From NCBI RefSeq assembly GCF_016463975.1, contig NZ_JAEMNX010000003.1:273648-337647 (forward strand): a DNA stretch of 64,000 nt. Direction: 5' to 3'. The stretch comes from Marinomonas transparens (GTDB lineage: Bacteria > Pseudomonadota > Gammaproteobacteria > Pseudomonadales > Marinomonadaceae). This document shows positions 18,600 through 27,364 of the stretch, piece after piece. Both the position numbers and the translations under genes were made by a program. A model generated the notes under the pieces. The model was not told the DNA's origin, did no database searches, and saw nothing but the letters and a program-made list of their open reading frames with translations. Every line of letters begins with the position of its first letter. Position 1 is the stretch's first letter.

Positions 18600-20174
18600 C
18601 TATTTCATTTCCCCATCCACCAACTGAGGAATCGTCAGTGGATTCTGATTTTGCACACTTAAAGGCAACAGTGTGGCAGGAAAGTCTTGATAACAGACAG
18701 GACGTACAAAACGGTCAATCGCAGCAGCGCCCACCGAAGTAGAACGACTGTCTGACGTTGCAGGGAAAGGACCGCCATGAACCATAGCCTGACAAACCTC
18801 GACACCTGTAGGGTAACCATTACACAACAAACGACCTGCTTTACGCTCAAGCGTTGGCAATAAATCCGCTACAGCCGTCACATCTGCATCGTCCATTTGA
18901 ATCGTGGCCGTTAACTGCCCTTCCAAATGCTCTGCAATCAATCGATACTCACCCAAATTACGACATTTAATCACCAATGAAGCCGAACCAAATACCTCAC
19001 CTTCTAAACGCTTATCAGATAAAAAAGTCGCTGCATCAGTAACAAAAACATGGGCCTGACATTGGTTAGGTGCTTCTGATGTATTCGCTTTGGCTAATAA
19101 GGTCACCTTGTCATTATTGGCTAGGGCATTCACGCCATCACAATAGGCCTGATAAATTCCTGCCGTTAACATAGTTTGTGTCGTAAGCGCGCTGATATCT
19201 TCGGCCACTTGGGCAAGGAAGTCCTCTGAGCCTTCACCATCCAGAAAGACCACTAGACCAGGGTTCGTGCAAAACTGCCCCGCCCCCATAGTCAATGAAC
19301 CAACAAAGCCAGATGCGACAGCCTTAGCTTGCTGAGCCAACTTACTTGGCATAATGAAAACCGGATTAATACTGCTCATTTCTGCGTACACAGGAATCGG
19401 CTCAGGACGATTCGCGGCAATATTCATTAACGCGATACCACCGGAACGAGAGCCAGTAAAGCCCACCGCTTTTACATGAGGGTGTGCCACTAATGCACCA
19501 CCAACATCTGCGCCAGCACCAAACAAAAGAGAGAAAACGCCTTCTGGTAAATCACATTTTTTCACGGCAGATTGTATGGCACGGCCAACCAGCTCTGACG
19601 TTCCCGGATGGGCTGAATGTGCCTTCACCACAACAGGACAGCCAGCAGCCAAAGCCGAAGCCGTATCACCTCCAGCAACGGAAAAAGCCAATGGGAAATT
19701 ACTTGCACCAAACACAGCAACCGGGCCCAAAGGGATTTTTTGAAAACGCAGATCAGAACGAGGCAAAGGAGTACGTCCAGGCATCGCAGAATCAATACGA
19801 GCATCAATAAATTTGCCCATACGAACCACAGAAGCAAACATGCGTAATTGTCCCATAGTACGGCCCCGTTCCCCTTCAATACGAGCTTGAGGCAAACCGG
19901 TTTCCGCCATGGCCCGAGTCACTAACACATCACCAAGGGCTAAAATTTCATCCGCAATGCATTCCAAAAATGCGGCACGTCGCTCTGTAGAAATCGCTCG
20001 ATAAATATCAAATGCTTGCCAAGCCAAAGCCATCGCTTGATCGACATGTTGTTGATCGCCCCCCAAGTACTCAGGCTCAAGAAATTCATTGGTTGCAGGA
20101 TTAAGAGCTCGAATGGCTTTTTTATGACCTTTAATTGATTGTTGACCAATCAACATATGTCCCGAAATTTGCAT
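18600..20174 (-). CDS. 2-oxoglutarate semialdehyde (2,5-dioxovalerate) dehydrogenase
   Basis: Oxidises 2,5-dioxopentanoate to 2-oxoglutarate with NAD(P)+, the last step of the oxidative galacturonate route. Aldehyde dehydrogenase fold, 524 residues from the chosen start. The active-site Cys302 sits in MGAGQFCTNPG and the catalytic Glu265 in VYAEMSSINP; GFTGSRSGG is the cofactor-loop region. The frame opens further upstream at 20222, but the ATG at 20174 has GGAGG five bases before it and gives the normal N terminus. Last gene of the minus-strand operon that starts at the TRAP genes. The SSINP form is typical of KGSADH enzymes in sugar-acid clusters. Confidence 0.88.
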   Translation of the reverse strand: MQISGHMLIGQQSIKGHKKAIRALNPATNEFLEPEYLGGDQQHVDQAMALAWQAFDIYRAISTERRAAFLECIADEILALGDVLVTRAMAETGLPQARIEGERGRTMGQLRMFASVVRMGKFIDARIDSAMPGRTPLPRSDLRFQKIPLGPVAVFGASNFPLAFSVAGGDTASALAAGCPVVVKAHSAHPGTSELVGRAIQSAVKKCDLPEGVFSLLFGAGADVGGALVAHPHVKAVGFTGSRSGGIALMNIAANRPEPIPVYAEMSSINPVFIMPSKLAQQAKAVASGFVGSLTMGAGQFCTNPGLVVFLDGEGSEDFLAQVAEDISALTTQTMLTAGIYQAYCDGVNALANNDKVTLLAKANTSEAPNQCQAHVFVTDAATFLSDKRLEGEVFGSASLVIKCRNLGEYRLIAEHLEGQLTATIQMDDADVTAVADLLPTLERKAGRLLCNGYPTGVEVCQAMVHGGPFPATSDSRSTSVGAAAIDRFVRPVCYQDFPATLLPLSVQNQNPLTIPQLVDGEMK

Positions 20175-20253
20175 ACATTCCTCCGTCATAAAAGCAGACA
20201 GTAAAATAAAGCAGCACATCATTGTGATGCTCTATAGATAATTAGGATTAACG

Positions 20254-20294
20254 ACTATTCATTCTCAGTACTATTTATTCACAGCACTATTTAT
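20254..20294. repeat. Three 16-base tandem repeats after kdgD
   Basis: ACTATT recurs at 20254, 20270 and 20286, exactly 16 bases apart, within a unit close to ACTATTYATTCWCAGY. The third copy overlaps the kdgD stop codon. Three units, the last incomplete. No dyad, so not a terminator. Confidence 0.5.
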
Positions 20295-21198
20295 TTTTAG
20301 TAATAAGGGCTTTCAAGCGGCTCTCTTGTTCTGCCGTTGGCATAGTCAATGGAGCACGTACATCACCCGCTGAACGACCTATTAACGAGGCCCCAGTTTT
20401 AATCAAACTCACCGCATAGCCTTTTTTCTCATCACGAAGACGACAAAATGGAATGAAAAAGTCTTTGATGATCGCCGTCACCGTATCGCTTTCACCAGCA
20501 CGCAAAGCCTTATAGAAACGATTGGCCATTTCTGGCATAAAGTTAAATACCGCTGAAGAATAGGTGTTAACACCAATAGATAGGTAAGCTTCAGCAAAAA
20601 TCTCAGCGGTTGGAACCCCCCCAATATAAACCAAACGATCGCCCACGGTTTTCACCGTATCATTCAATGCTGCGATATTGCCGACACCATCTTTTAGGGC
20701 AATCATGTTGGGATTTTTTGCGGCAAGTAATTTCACGTTTTCAGCACTCAAAATGCCATTACCACGATTATAATAAATAAACTGAATTGGACTGCTTTGC
20801 ATAATTTGCGAAGCGTATTCAATAATGCCATCTTCTGGACATTCGGTTAGAAAAGGAGGCATCAGCAAAATGCCATCACAGCCAGCTTCTTCTGCGGCTT
20901 TTACAAACGCTTTGGCTTCCACAACACTACGCCCAGCGCTGGCGATAACAGGTACACGCCCCGCCACAGTCTCGACTGCAATCTGACAAATTTCTTTGTA
21001 CTCATCTAAACCTAAAGAAAAAAACTCCCCAGTTCCTCCGGCCACAAAAACCGACGAGACATCATGCTCAACAAACCACTCAATACGTTGCTTGTAGGTA
21101 TCTGCTTGAAACTTGCCATTTGCATCAAAATCGGTAATAGGGAAAGACAGTAAACCGTCGCTTAAAGATGCTCTAATTCGATCAGTAGAAAGTGCCAT
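20287..21198 (-). CDS. kdgD: 5-dehydro-4-deoxyglucarate dehydratase
   Basis: Decarboxylating dehydratase that turns 5-dehydro-4-deoxyglucarate into 2,5-dioxopentanoate with loss of CO2 and water. Dihydrodipicolinate synthase-like barrel, 303 residues. The Schiff-base Lys169 is in MIALKDGVGN and the partner Tyr143 in IYYNRGNGIL; GGTGEFFSL at 54-62 is the ketoacid-binding loop. An ATAAGGTCC stretch precedes the ATG. Two large palindromes lie just upstream, so this gene probably has its own promoter inside the larger operon. Confidence 0.92.
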   Translation of the reverse strand: MALSTDRIRASLSDGLLSFPITDFDANGKFQADTYKQRIEWFVEHDVSSVFVAGGTGEFFSLGLDEYKEICQIAVETVAGRVPVIASAGRSVVEAKAFVKAAEEAGCDGILLMPPFLTECPEDGIIEYASQIMQSSPIQFIYYNRGNGILSAENVKLLAAKNPNMIALKDGVGNIAALNDTVKTVGDRLVYIGGVPTAEIFAEAYLSIGVNTYSSAVFNFMPEMANRFYKALRAGESDTVTAIIKDFFIPFCRLRDEKKGYAVSLIKTGASLIGRSAGDVRAPLTMPTAEQESRLKALITKNK

Positions 21199-21222
21199 AA
21201 TAAGGTCCTCATTTTCTCAATT

Positions 21223-21265
21223 TACCCAAATTTGGGTAACAGAAATACCTACCCAAATTTGGGCA
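21223..21265. promoter_or_regulatory. Twin palindromic operators before kdgD
   Basis: TACCCAAATTTGGGTA (21223-21238, perfect) and TACCCAAATTTGGGCA (21250-21265, one mismatch), start to start 27 bases. They sit 25-67 bases before the kdgD start. The shape is that of paired dimer sites for a repressor. The sequence matches neither the KdgR-like box nor the palindrome before the GntR gene in this window. Confidence 0.65.
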
Positions 21266-21351
21266 AAAATTTCACATTAGTTAGTAAGTAATAGTGTTTA
21301 GTTGAAGTTGGATTCTGACTTAAGCTTTACAAAGTAATACCGCCTATAAAA

Positions 21352-22149
21352 TCACCCGTCTTCAAAGTGTCCAGCAGTAGCAAAAAAGCCCCCTTGAAAC
21401 AAAAGAACGGGATTGTCATCCGCCATAGGTGGATCATTTTTAAAAACCTCGTCTTCGAACTCTGCCGATGAGTCCTGTGGCTGCCAGCCAACAAAGTTGG
21501 CATAGCGATTATCCCACCATGAACAAGGGTTATTAGAGGCACCATATATCACAGTGCATCCCAAACGATTAACTGCATAAATTTTCTTGATCAGAGAGGC
21601 TAAATCTCCTTCGCTTAACCAAGTTGATAACATGCGGCGATCAACTGGCTTAGGTAAACAACTGCCAATACGAACCAAAGCGGATTCAATACCAAATTTA
21701 TCAAAGTAATATTGCGCCATTAGCTCACCAAACCCTTTAGATACGCCATATAAACTGTCTGGGCGCATCGGGCTTTTAGCGTCTAATCGCTCCTCTCGTG
21801 AATGAAAGCCCACCACATGATTAGAACTGGCAAAAAAGATACGTTTCACCCCTAACTGACGGGCGGCTTCGTAAATATGATAAGCCCCTTTGAGATTGCC
21901 ATTCATAATGCTATCAAAGGTGCCTTCGATGGACTGCCCACCAAGATGAATAATACCATCACAACCTTCCACTAGACCCAACACAGAATCCAGATCCCCC
22001 AAGTCACAAGCCTTAAACAACTCACCTTGAGCGAGATTCTCAATCGGCACTATATCTGACAGAAGCAGCTCATCAGCCCAACCAGCCAATGCTTTTCGCA
22101 TCGCCTTCCCTAAGGTTCCTGCTGCACCTGTTAGTAATACTCTTTTCAT
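21352..22149 (-). CDS. udh: Uronate dehydrogenase
   Basis: Oxidises galacturonate or glucuronate to the aldarolactone with NAD+, the entry of the isomerase-free route. 265 residues, extended short-chain dehydrogenase: cofactor loop TGAAGTLG at 7-14, FASSNH near 106-111, and Tyr134/Lys138 in YGVSKGFGE, as in the Agrobacterium and Pseudomonas enzymes. FGIESALVRIGSC is also diagnostic. AAAGGGGAG lies four bases before the ATG. It follows the TRAP dctM gene by 45 bases and precedes kdgD by 153. Confidence 0.93.
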   Translation of the reverse strand: MKRVLLTGAAGTLGKAMRKALAGWADELLLSDIVPIENLAQGELFKACDLGDLDSVLGLVEGCDGIIHLGGQSIEGTFDSIMNGNLKGAYHIYEAARQLGVKRIFFASSNHVVGFHSREERLDAKSPMRPDSLYGVSKGFGELMAQYYFDKFGIESALVRIGSCLPKPVDRRMLSTWLSEGDLASLIKKIYAVNRLGCTVIYGASNNPCSWWDNRYANFVGWQPQDSSAEFEDEVFKNDPPMADDNPVLLFQGGFFATAGHFEDG

Positions 22150-22194
22150 TATTCTCCCCTTTACAACAGCCTAATAGACTAGCTTGTGATCCAA

Positions 22195-23478
22195 TTAACT
22201 GGTTATCCAGTTAGGCAATGCCAAAGACATAGAAGGCACAAAAGTCACTAGCATCAAGGCTGTTAGAATTGCCAAGTAGAAAGGCCAAATGGTTTTAACG
22301 GCTTTTTGAATGGGCACACCACCAATGGCACAACCGACAAATAAGCAACCACCAACCGGCGGCGTACACAAGCCAAGGCCCAAGTTCATCATCAGCATGA
22401 CACCAAATTGAATCGGGTCCATTCCCAAACCAACCGCCACAGGTAAGAAGATAGGCGTACAAATCAAAATCAATGCTGCCATGTCCATAATCATGCCAAG
22501 TAACAACAGGATTAAGTTCATCATCAACAAGATAACAATGGGGTTATCTGAAATAGACGTCAGAGTTTCAGCCAAGACCTTTGGCACTTCATACAAGGCC
22601 AACATGTAACCAAATGCTGAGGCACAGCCCACTAAGATCATCACCAAACCAGTGGTTCGAACCGCACGTATTACCGCGACCCAAAAATCCTTGAGACTCA
22701 GAGAACGATAGACCAGTGCTGTAATGAAAACGGCATAAATCGCCCCAATGGCACCGGATTCGGTGACCGTAAACACACCAGATAAGGCACCACCTACAAC
22801 AATAACAGCGGTAATCAACCCTGGAAAGGAAGCTAAAAAAGCGAAAAAGACCACCTTGTAGCCGGCAAACTCTTCCGTAGGATAATTTCTACGTACCGCA
22901 ACCCAACGGGCCACGACCCCCAACAAAAGACACATTAAAATGCCAGGAACAACACCCGCCATAAATAGGCTAGCAACCGACATACCACCGCCAGCGGCCA
23001 CCACATACAAAATCATATTGTGACTAGGTGGAATCATAATCCCAGCGATAGAAGAGGTAACCGTCACATTTACCGCGTAATCCGCATCATATCCTTTCTC
23101 TTTCATCACTGGGATCAATAGCGAACCCAACGCTGAGACATCGGCGACAGCAGAACCCGAAATACCGCCAAATAACATGCTAGAAAAAACGTTAACCTGA
23201 CCTAAACCACCGCGCACCCAACCCACAGCGGAAGAAGCGAGACGAATCAAGCGAGCAGCAATACCACCGTGTAGCATCAGCTCACCGGCAAAAATAAAGA
23301 AAGGAATCGCCAATAATGAAAAGGTCGAAGTACCAGCAACAATACGCTGGAAACCTATCATTAAAGGTAAACCTTCATACCAAAATGCCGAAATAGCCGC
23401 CATCCCTAGTGCAAAAGCGACAGGCACACCCAGCACTGTCAGCAGTGCAAATAACCCAAGTAATACAGCTAAGCCCAT
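22195..23478 (-). CDS. TRAP transporter large subunit, probable uronate uptake
   Basis: DctM-family permease, 427 residues of nearly continuous membrane helices, normal family length. GGISGSAVADVSALGSLLIP, SIAGIMIPPSHNMILY and NLGLGLCTPPVGGCLFVG are the family segments that line the transport path. It starts one base after the small subunit stop, so the two are translationally coupled. Linked to udh, kdgD and the semialdehyde dehydrogenase, so galacturonate or glucuronate is the likely substrate; this is inference from context. Confidence 0.87.
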   Translation of the reverse strand: MGLAVLLGLFALLTVLGVPVAFALGMAAISAFWYEGLPLMIGFQRIVAGTSTFSLLAIPFFIFAGELMLHGGIAARLIRLASSAVGWVRGGLGQVNVFSSMLFGGISGSAVADVSALGSLLIPVMKEKGYDADYAVNVTVTSSIAGIMIPPSHNMILYVVAAGGGMSVASLFMAGVVPGILMCLLLGVVARWVAVRRNYPTEEFAGYKVVFFAFLASFPGLITAVIVVGGALSGVFTVTESGAIGAIYAVFITALVYRSLSLKDFWVAVIRAVRTTGLVMILVGCASAFGYMLALYEVPKVLAETLTSISDNPIVILLMMNLILLLLGMIMDMAALILICTPIFLPVAVGLGMDPIQFGVMLMMNLGLGLCTPPVGGCLFVGCAIGGVPIQKAVKTIWPFYLAILTALMLVTFVPSMSLALPNWITS

Positions 23479-23479
23479 G

Positions 23480-24031
23480 TTACTGGTCCCCTTTTACATC
23501 AGAAGAAAGCGAATCAGCAGACACAGATTCATGCATAAATAACCTCATTACACCCGTAACGATTCGATAACCTGAAAACAGAGACATCAAAACACCGGAA
23601 GCAACAACAGGAAAATATCGAATTCCATCAGAAATCCCTAAAAGAGGAACCGTTCTAAACCAAGCAAAATCGACCAACTCTTTACCATAGATTGCCATCG
23701 CGAGACCAAAAACAAGAATAGTCATATCAATAACAATATCGATCACCTGACTAGCACGCTTTGGTACAACAAGAGACAAAATATCGACACTTAAATGGGT
23801 TCGTTCATGAATACCCACTGCTGCGGCCAAAAAAGTGATGTTCGTCACTAACAGCAAAGCCATTTGCTCAACCCAAGTTGGCGTATCGTTCAACACATAA
23901 CGACCAAACACCAACCAACCAAAAGTTGCCACCAGAACAACCATAAAAACGCCAGATAAAGCGGTAGCGACATAGGCAAGCATATCGAGAAAACGTTCCA
24001 CAATAGGCTGCTTAGAAGAGGAAGAATCCAT
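23480..24031 (-). CDS. TRAP transporter small subunit, probable uronate uptake
   Basis: DctQ-family protein, 183 residues with four membrane helices (about 18-40, 53-72, 92-112 and 133-152). FGRYVLNDTPTWVEQMALLLVTNITFLAAAVGIHERTHLSVD is the family core, with the conserved Trp-Val-Glu and His-Leu pattern. It lies 87 bases after the binding-protein gene, across a hairpin, and one base before the large subunit. Confidence 0.85.
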   Translation of the reverse strand: MDSSSSKQPIVERFLDMLAYVATALSGVFMVVLVATFGWLVFGRYVLNDTPTWVEQMALLLVTNITFLAAAVGIHERTHLSVDILSLVVPKRASQVIDIVIDMTILVFGLAMAIYGKELVDFAWFRTVPLLGISDGIRYFPVVASGVLMSLFSGYRIVTGVMRLFMHESVSADSLSSDVKGDQ

Positions 24032-24064
24032 CGTACTACTCGTTATATAGAATTCATCAAATTA

Positions 24065-24097
24065 CGTTTATCCAGTTACCAATTAACCAGATAAACG
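24065..24097 (-). other. Hairpin between the TRAP binding protein and membrane genes
   Basis: CGTTTATC (24065-24072) and GATAAACG (24090-24097) are exact inverted arms, and the next bases extend the pairing with mismatches. It sits at the same place in the operon as the 12-bp stem in the other TRAP operon. No long T-run, so it is more likely an mRNA stabiliser or weak attenuator than a full terminator. Confidence 0.4.
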
Positions 24098-24118
24098 CAC
24101 CAAACCAAGTATTTAGAT

Positions 24119-25120
24119 TTATGGAGTACTTTGAATTGCATCAATGAAATACTGCAATGATGGATTATCCTTCACTGCTTTTTTATAAACAGGCGTCATT
24201 GCATTTTGGAATGCAGACTTATCCTTGATTTCATTAAATTTAACACCGGACGCTAACACTTTTTTACGGCTTTCAGTATCACGTTTCGCCCATAGGTCAC
24301 GCTGTAATGCTGAACTGTTACGAGCTGCTTTTTTCACGGCCACTTGATCTTTAGTAGACAACTTATCCCAAGCTGCAACACTGACACAGATACACTCAGG
24401 TAAAATCAAATGTTCTGTTAAAGAGTAATAAGTCGCTACTTCAAAGTGATTGCTTGAATCATAAGATGGCCAGTTGTTTTCAGCCCCATCAACCACGCCA
24501 GTTTTTAATGATTGGTATACTTCAGAGTAAGCCATGGGTGTTGCATTACCGCCCAAGGCTTCTACCATGCCGACATAAAGTTCGTTATTCATCACACGAA
24601 ACTTCTCACCCTTCATATCCGCTGGCGTTTTAATGGCCTTTGAAGTGTTATAGAAAGAACGAGCACCACCGTCATACCAAGCCAAAGCTTTAATGCCTTT
24701 TTTCTCCATAGCCGCGCTCAGTTCATCGCCAACAGGGCCATCCATAACACGATGCATATGATCCAAGCCTTTAAAAATAAAAGGCAAAGAAACCACATTC
24801 ACTTCAGGAACCGCATCACCCATTGGCCCTAAGTTAAAACCAGCAAATTGAATCCCGCCAACTTGAAGCATTTGAATAGCGTCCGATTGGTTACCCAATA
24901 CAGCACCATTGTATACACGGCCAGTAACACGACCATCCGTTGCTTTGTCCGCTTCTTTTATAAAAGACTCCATTGCCACAGTGACAGGATATCCTGTGTT
25001 ATGAATATTCCAGCCTTTCCAATCAGCCGCTTGCGTCATCGAAGAAACCGTTGCTGCAGAAACCGCTGTCGCTAACACCAAAGCAGTACTAAATTTTTTA
25101 GTGGGGAATTTTATTTTCAT
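24119..25120 (-). CDS. TRAP transporter periplasmic binding protein, probable uronate binding
   Basis: DctP-family solute-binding protein, 333 residues with a signal peptide cleaved near TQA-ADW (about residue 31). The Arg-containing core GEKFRVMNNELYVGM and the segment YSEVYQSLKTGVVDGAENNWPSY are in place. First gene of the TRAP-udh-kdgD operon, divergent from a FadR-type GntR regulator. A palindrome upstream recurs beside the gci gene. Ligand (galacturonate/glucuronate) inferred from the operon. Confidence 0.87.
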   Translation of the reverse strand: MKIKFPTKKFSTALVLATAVSAATVSSMTQAADWKGWNIHNTGYPVTVAMESFIKEADKATDGRVTGRVYNGAVLGNQSDAIQMLQVGGIQFAGFNLGPMGDAVPEVNVVSLPFIFKGLDHMHRVMDGPVGDELSAAMEKKGIKALAWYDGGARSFYNTSKAIKTPADMKGEKFRVMNNELYVGMVEALGGNATPMAYSEVYQSLKTGVVDGAENNWPSYDSSNHFEVATYYSLTEHLILPECICVSVAAWDKLSTKDQVAVKKAARNSSALQRDLWAKRDTESRKKVLASGVKFNEIKDKSAFQNAMTPVYKKAVKDNPSLQYFIDAIQSTP

Positions 25121-25248
25121 TGTTATGCCTCCAATTTTTTTGTTTTGCTTTCATATCAAGCACACTTCAAACGCCAAATCATGATTCATAATCACGTTAT
25201 GCATGCTGACAGTGACATTTGTAACACATGATAAGATGACTTCACAAT

Positions 25249-25263
25249 ATTCATAGTATGAAT
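25249..25263. promoter_or_regulatory. Palindromic operator between TRAP and GntR genes
   Basis: ATTCATAGTATGAAT is a perfect 15-base palindrome with a central G. Its core TCATAGTATGA recurs at 26116-26126 before gci. Placed in the divergent control region, it is a good candidate site for the neighbouring GntR protein. Confidence 0.55.
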
Positions 25264-25395
25264 TTAATTATTATTTTGCCTTTTCTAACCAGAAAGACTA
25301 CAAATAATAACTAATCATCCTATGTGGTATAGTAAGCAAAAAACCATTACGCAACCGACATAGTAAACAAATTAAAGAACAGGCCTATACACAGC

Positions 25396-26121
25396 ATGCC
25401 ACTAAATAAAAAGACAAAGACCAGTCTGCCGCAAAAAACGGCCATCAAGCTACGCGATAGAATCAAGCATAAAGGTATGCTACCTGGTGATAAGCTGCCT
25501 ACAGAACCGAACCTAATGACGGAACTGGGTGTCAGTCGTACCGTATTGAGAGAAGCCATTGCCACTTTAAAAGCAGAAGGTCTGGTCGAAGCAAAGCAAG
25601 GAGTTGGGGTATTTATTGCCACCCCCAAGAAAGCCCTTCCCTCTTTATTGAGCAAGAGCACTCAAACACTAACAGACACCATAGAAGCACTAGAATTAAG
25701 AGCTGCAGTAGAGGTTGAAGCCGTTGCTTTAGCGATTGCGCGCTGCTCCATTGCTCAAGAAGCAGAGATCTACCGGTGCTTCGATATCTATGAAAGAAAA
25801 AGTCAAAGTGGAGAAAGCGCAGAACAAGAAGATTTTGAGTTCCACCTCTCTATTGCCAAAGCCACCAACAACCAACATTTTGTCGACTTTTTAGAAGTAT
25901 TAGGACGGCGCACTATTCCTCGCGCACGACTTCGGGAAGAGGCAGGGTTACCGCGGGACTTAGAGATAGATAAATATCTAAATAGTGAGCACAAAGCGAT
26001 TCTTGAAGCGATCGGAGCAAGAGAAATTGAAGCCGCTCAGCAAGCTATGCGCGACCACCTTTTAAATGGTTGCGAACGCTATCGCAAACTCATGAGAGAA
26101 ATCGAACGCAGCAAGTCATAG
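25396..26121 (+). CDS. GntR-family regulator, FadR subfamily
   Basis: Cytoplasmic repressor expected to respond to a uronate or aldarate. 241 residues: winged helix-turn-helix in 15-75 (IKHKGMLPGDKLPTEPNLMTELGVSRTVLREAIATLKAEGLVEAKQG) and an all-helical FCD effector domain from about 95, with the metal-ligand pattern of Asp and His residues (FEFHLSIAKATNN, SEHKAILEAI, AMRDHL). It is divergent from the TRAP-udh operon and 99 bases before gci, so it probably controls both. Related to ExuR/UxuR/DgoR-type regulators; the exact name cannot be fixed. Confidence 0.88.
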   Translation: MPLNKKTKTSLPQKTAIKLRDRIKHKGMLPGDKLPTEPNLMTELGVSRTVLREAIATLKAEGLVEAKQGVGVFIATPKKALPSLLSKSTQTLTDTIEALELRAAVEVEAVALAIARCSIAQEAEIYRCFDIYERKSQSGESAEQEDFEFHLSIAKATNNQHFVDFLEVLGRRTIPRARLREEAGLPRDLEIDKYLNSEHKAILEAIGAREIEAAQQAMRDHLLNGCERYRKLMREIERSKS

Positions 26122-26126
26122 TATGA
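26116..26126. promoter_or_regulatory. Second copy of the GntR-linked palindrome, before gci
   Basis: TCATAGTATGA, identical to the core of the palindrome at 25249-25263. It overlaps the gntR stop codon and lies about 95 bases before gci, so gci-gli may have its own controlled promoter. A shared ATAAGATGAC word also lies near each copy (25231 and 26140). Confidence 0.5.
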
Positions 26127-26220
26127 GTTTGTGGTTTTTATAAGATGACCTATGCTATGGTTGAGTCATTCGTTCATTGATAATAAAAATAGCACAAGCA
26201 AGCATAAGGCACTTAACATT

Positions 26221-27354
26221 ATGAAGATAACGCAAATAATCACCCATCATTTGACTCACAAACTCGAAAAGCCCTTTCAATCTGCGTCCATGCACTTTAC
26301 TTCTCGCGATCATTTATTGCTTGAAATACATTGTGATAACGGTCTCGTCGGCTGGGGAGAATGCTTGGGGAATCGCATCACCAATGACGCCTTCATAACA
26401 GCAATGACACCACTACTAATCGGTAAAAATGCCCTAGATATTGAGCCTATCTGGCTGATGCTTTACAACACTTTTCGCGATCAAGGACAACGCGGTGCCA
26501 CGATCAACGCCATCAGTGGTATCGATATTGCCCTATGGGATCTCGCCGGTAAATATCACCAATGCCCTACATACCAACTCATGGGCGGCGCATTTAGAAC
26601 GCGTATTCCTGTGTATGCAACAGGCGGCTTCCACATCATAGGAGAAGATCGTATCGAAAGCCTGATTAAAGAAGTATCAGGTTATAAACAACAAGGCTTT
26701 GAAGCAGTAAAAATAAAAATTGGCTTTGGTGTCGACTTAGATGTTGCCTCCATCAAAGCCGTTAGAAAATGCCTAGGTAATGACATTGAGCTGATGATAG
26801 ATGCCAATCACGGCTACGATCATATTGATGCTGCTCGCGTGGCGAACCAAGTGGCTAGCTGCGATATTCTTTGGTTTGAAGAGCCCGTCGTCCCAGAAGC
26901 ACTTTCTAGTTATGAAAAATTACGCAGCACTCAGCCTATTCCACTCGCTGGTGGCGAAACTTGGCATTCTCGCTGGGGAATTAACGAAGCCCTCAAACAA
27001 AATACCGTTGATATACTGCAACCTGATGTTTGTGGTGTAGGAGGACTAAGCGAAGCGAGGAAGATTCTCACCCTATGTGATATTTATGGTGTACGTTGCA
27101 TACCTCATGTTTGGGGAACCAGTATCGCCTTAGCTGCAGGACTGCACTTTCATGCGGTCATTCCACCTAACCCACCTTCTCCGGGCAGTAACTCTCCTCG
27201 CTTTGAGTATGATCAAACCCATAATCCATTCCGTTCAAGCATAGTGACAACACCATTCGAACTGGATAATGGCCACTTGAACGTCCCAAGCGGATACGGT
27301 TTAGGCATTGATGTTATCCGTGAAGAAATCGCTAAATACACGCCTCAACACTAA
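26221..27354 (+). CDS. gci: D-galactarolactone cycloisomerase
   Basis: Enolase-superfamily enzyme that opens galactarolactone to 5-dehydro-4-deoxyglucarate (3-deoxy-2-keto-hexarate). 377 residues from the chosen ATG; an upstream in-frame ATG at 26152 would add a non-homologous 23-residue tail. Catalytic Lys166 in KIKIGFG, metal ligands Asp194 (MIDANHGY), Glu220 (WFEEPVVPE) and Glu246 (AGGETWH), and His296 in PHVWGT all match Agrobacterium Gci. The 20s loop SASMHFTSRDH and the end FEYDQTHNPFR also agree. The following gene starts 10 bases after the stop. Confidence 0.92.
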   Translation: MKITQIITHHLTHKLEKPFQSASMHFTSRDHLLLEIHCDNGLVGWGECLGNRITNDAFITAMTPLLIGKNALDIEPIWLMLYNTFRDQGQRGATINAISGIDIALWDLAGKYHQCPTYQLMGGAFRTRIPVYATGGFHIIGEDRIESLIKEVSGYKQQGFEAVKIKIGFGVDLDVASIKAVRKCLGNDIELMIDANHGYDHIDAARVANQVASCDILWFEEPVVPEALSSYEKLRSTQPIPLAGGETWHSRWGINEALKQNTVDILQPDVCGVGGLSEARKILTLCDIYGVRCIPHVWGTSIALAAGLHFHAVIPPNPPSPGSNSPRFEYDQTHNPFRSSIVTTPFELDNGHLNVPSGYGLGIDVIREEIAKYTPQH

Positions 27355-27364
27355 AGGAATTGTC

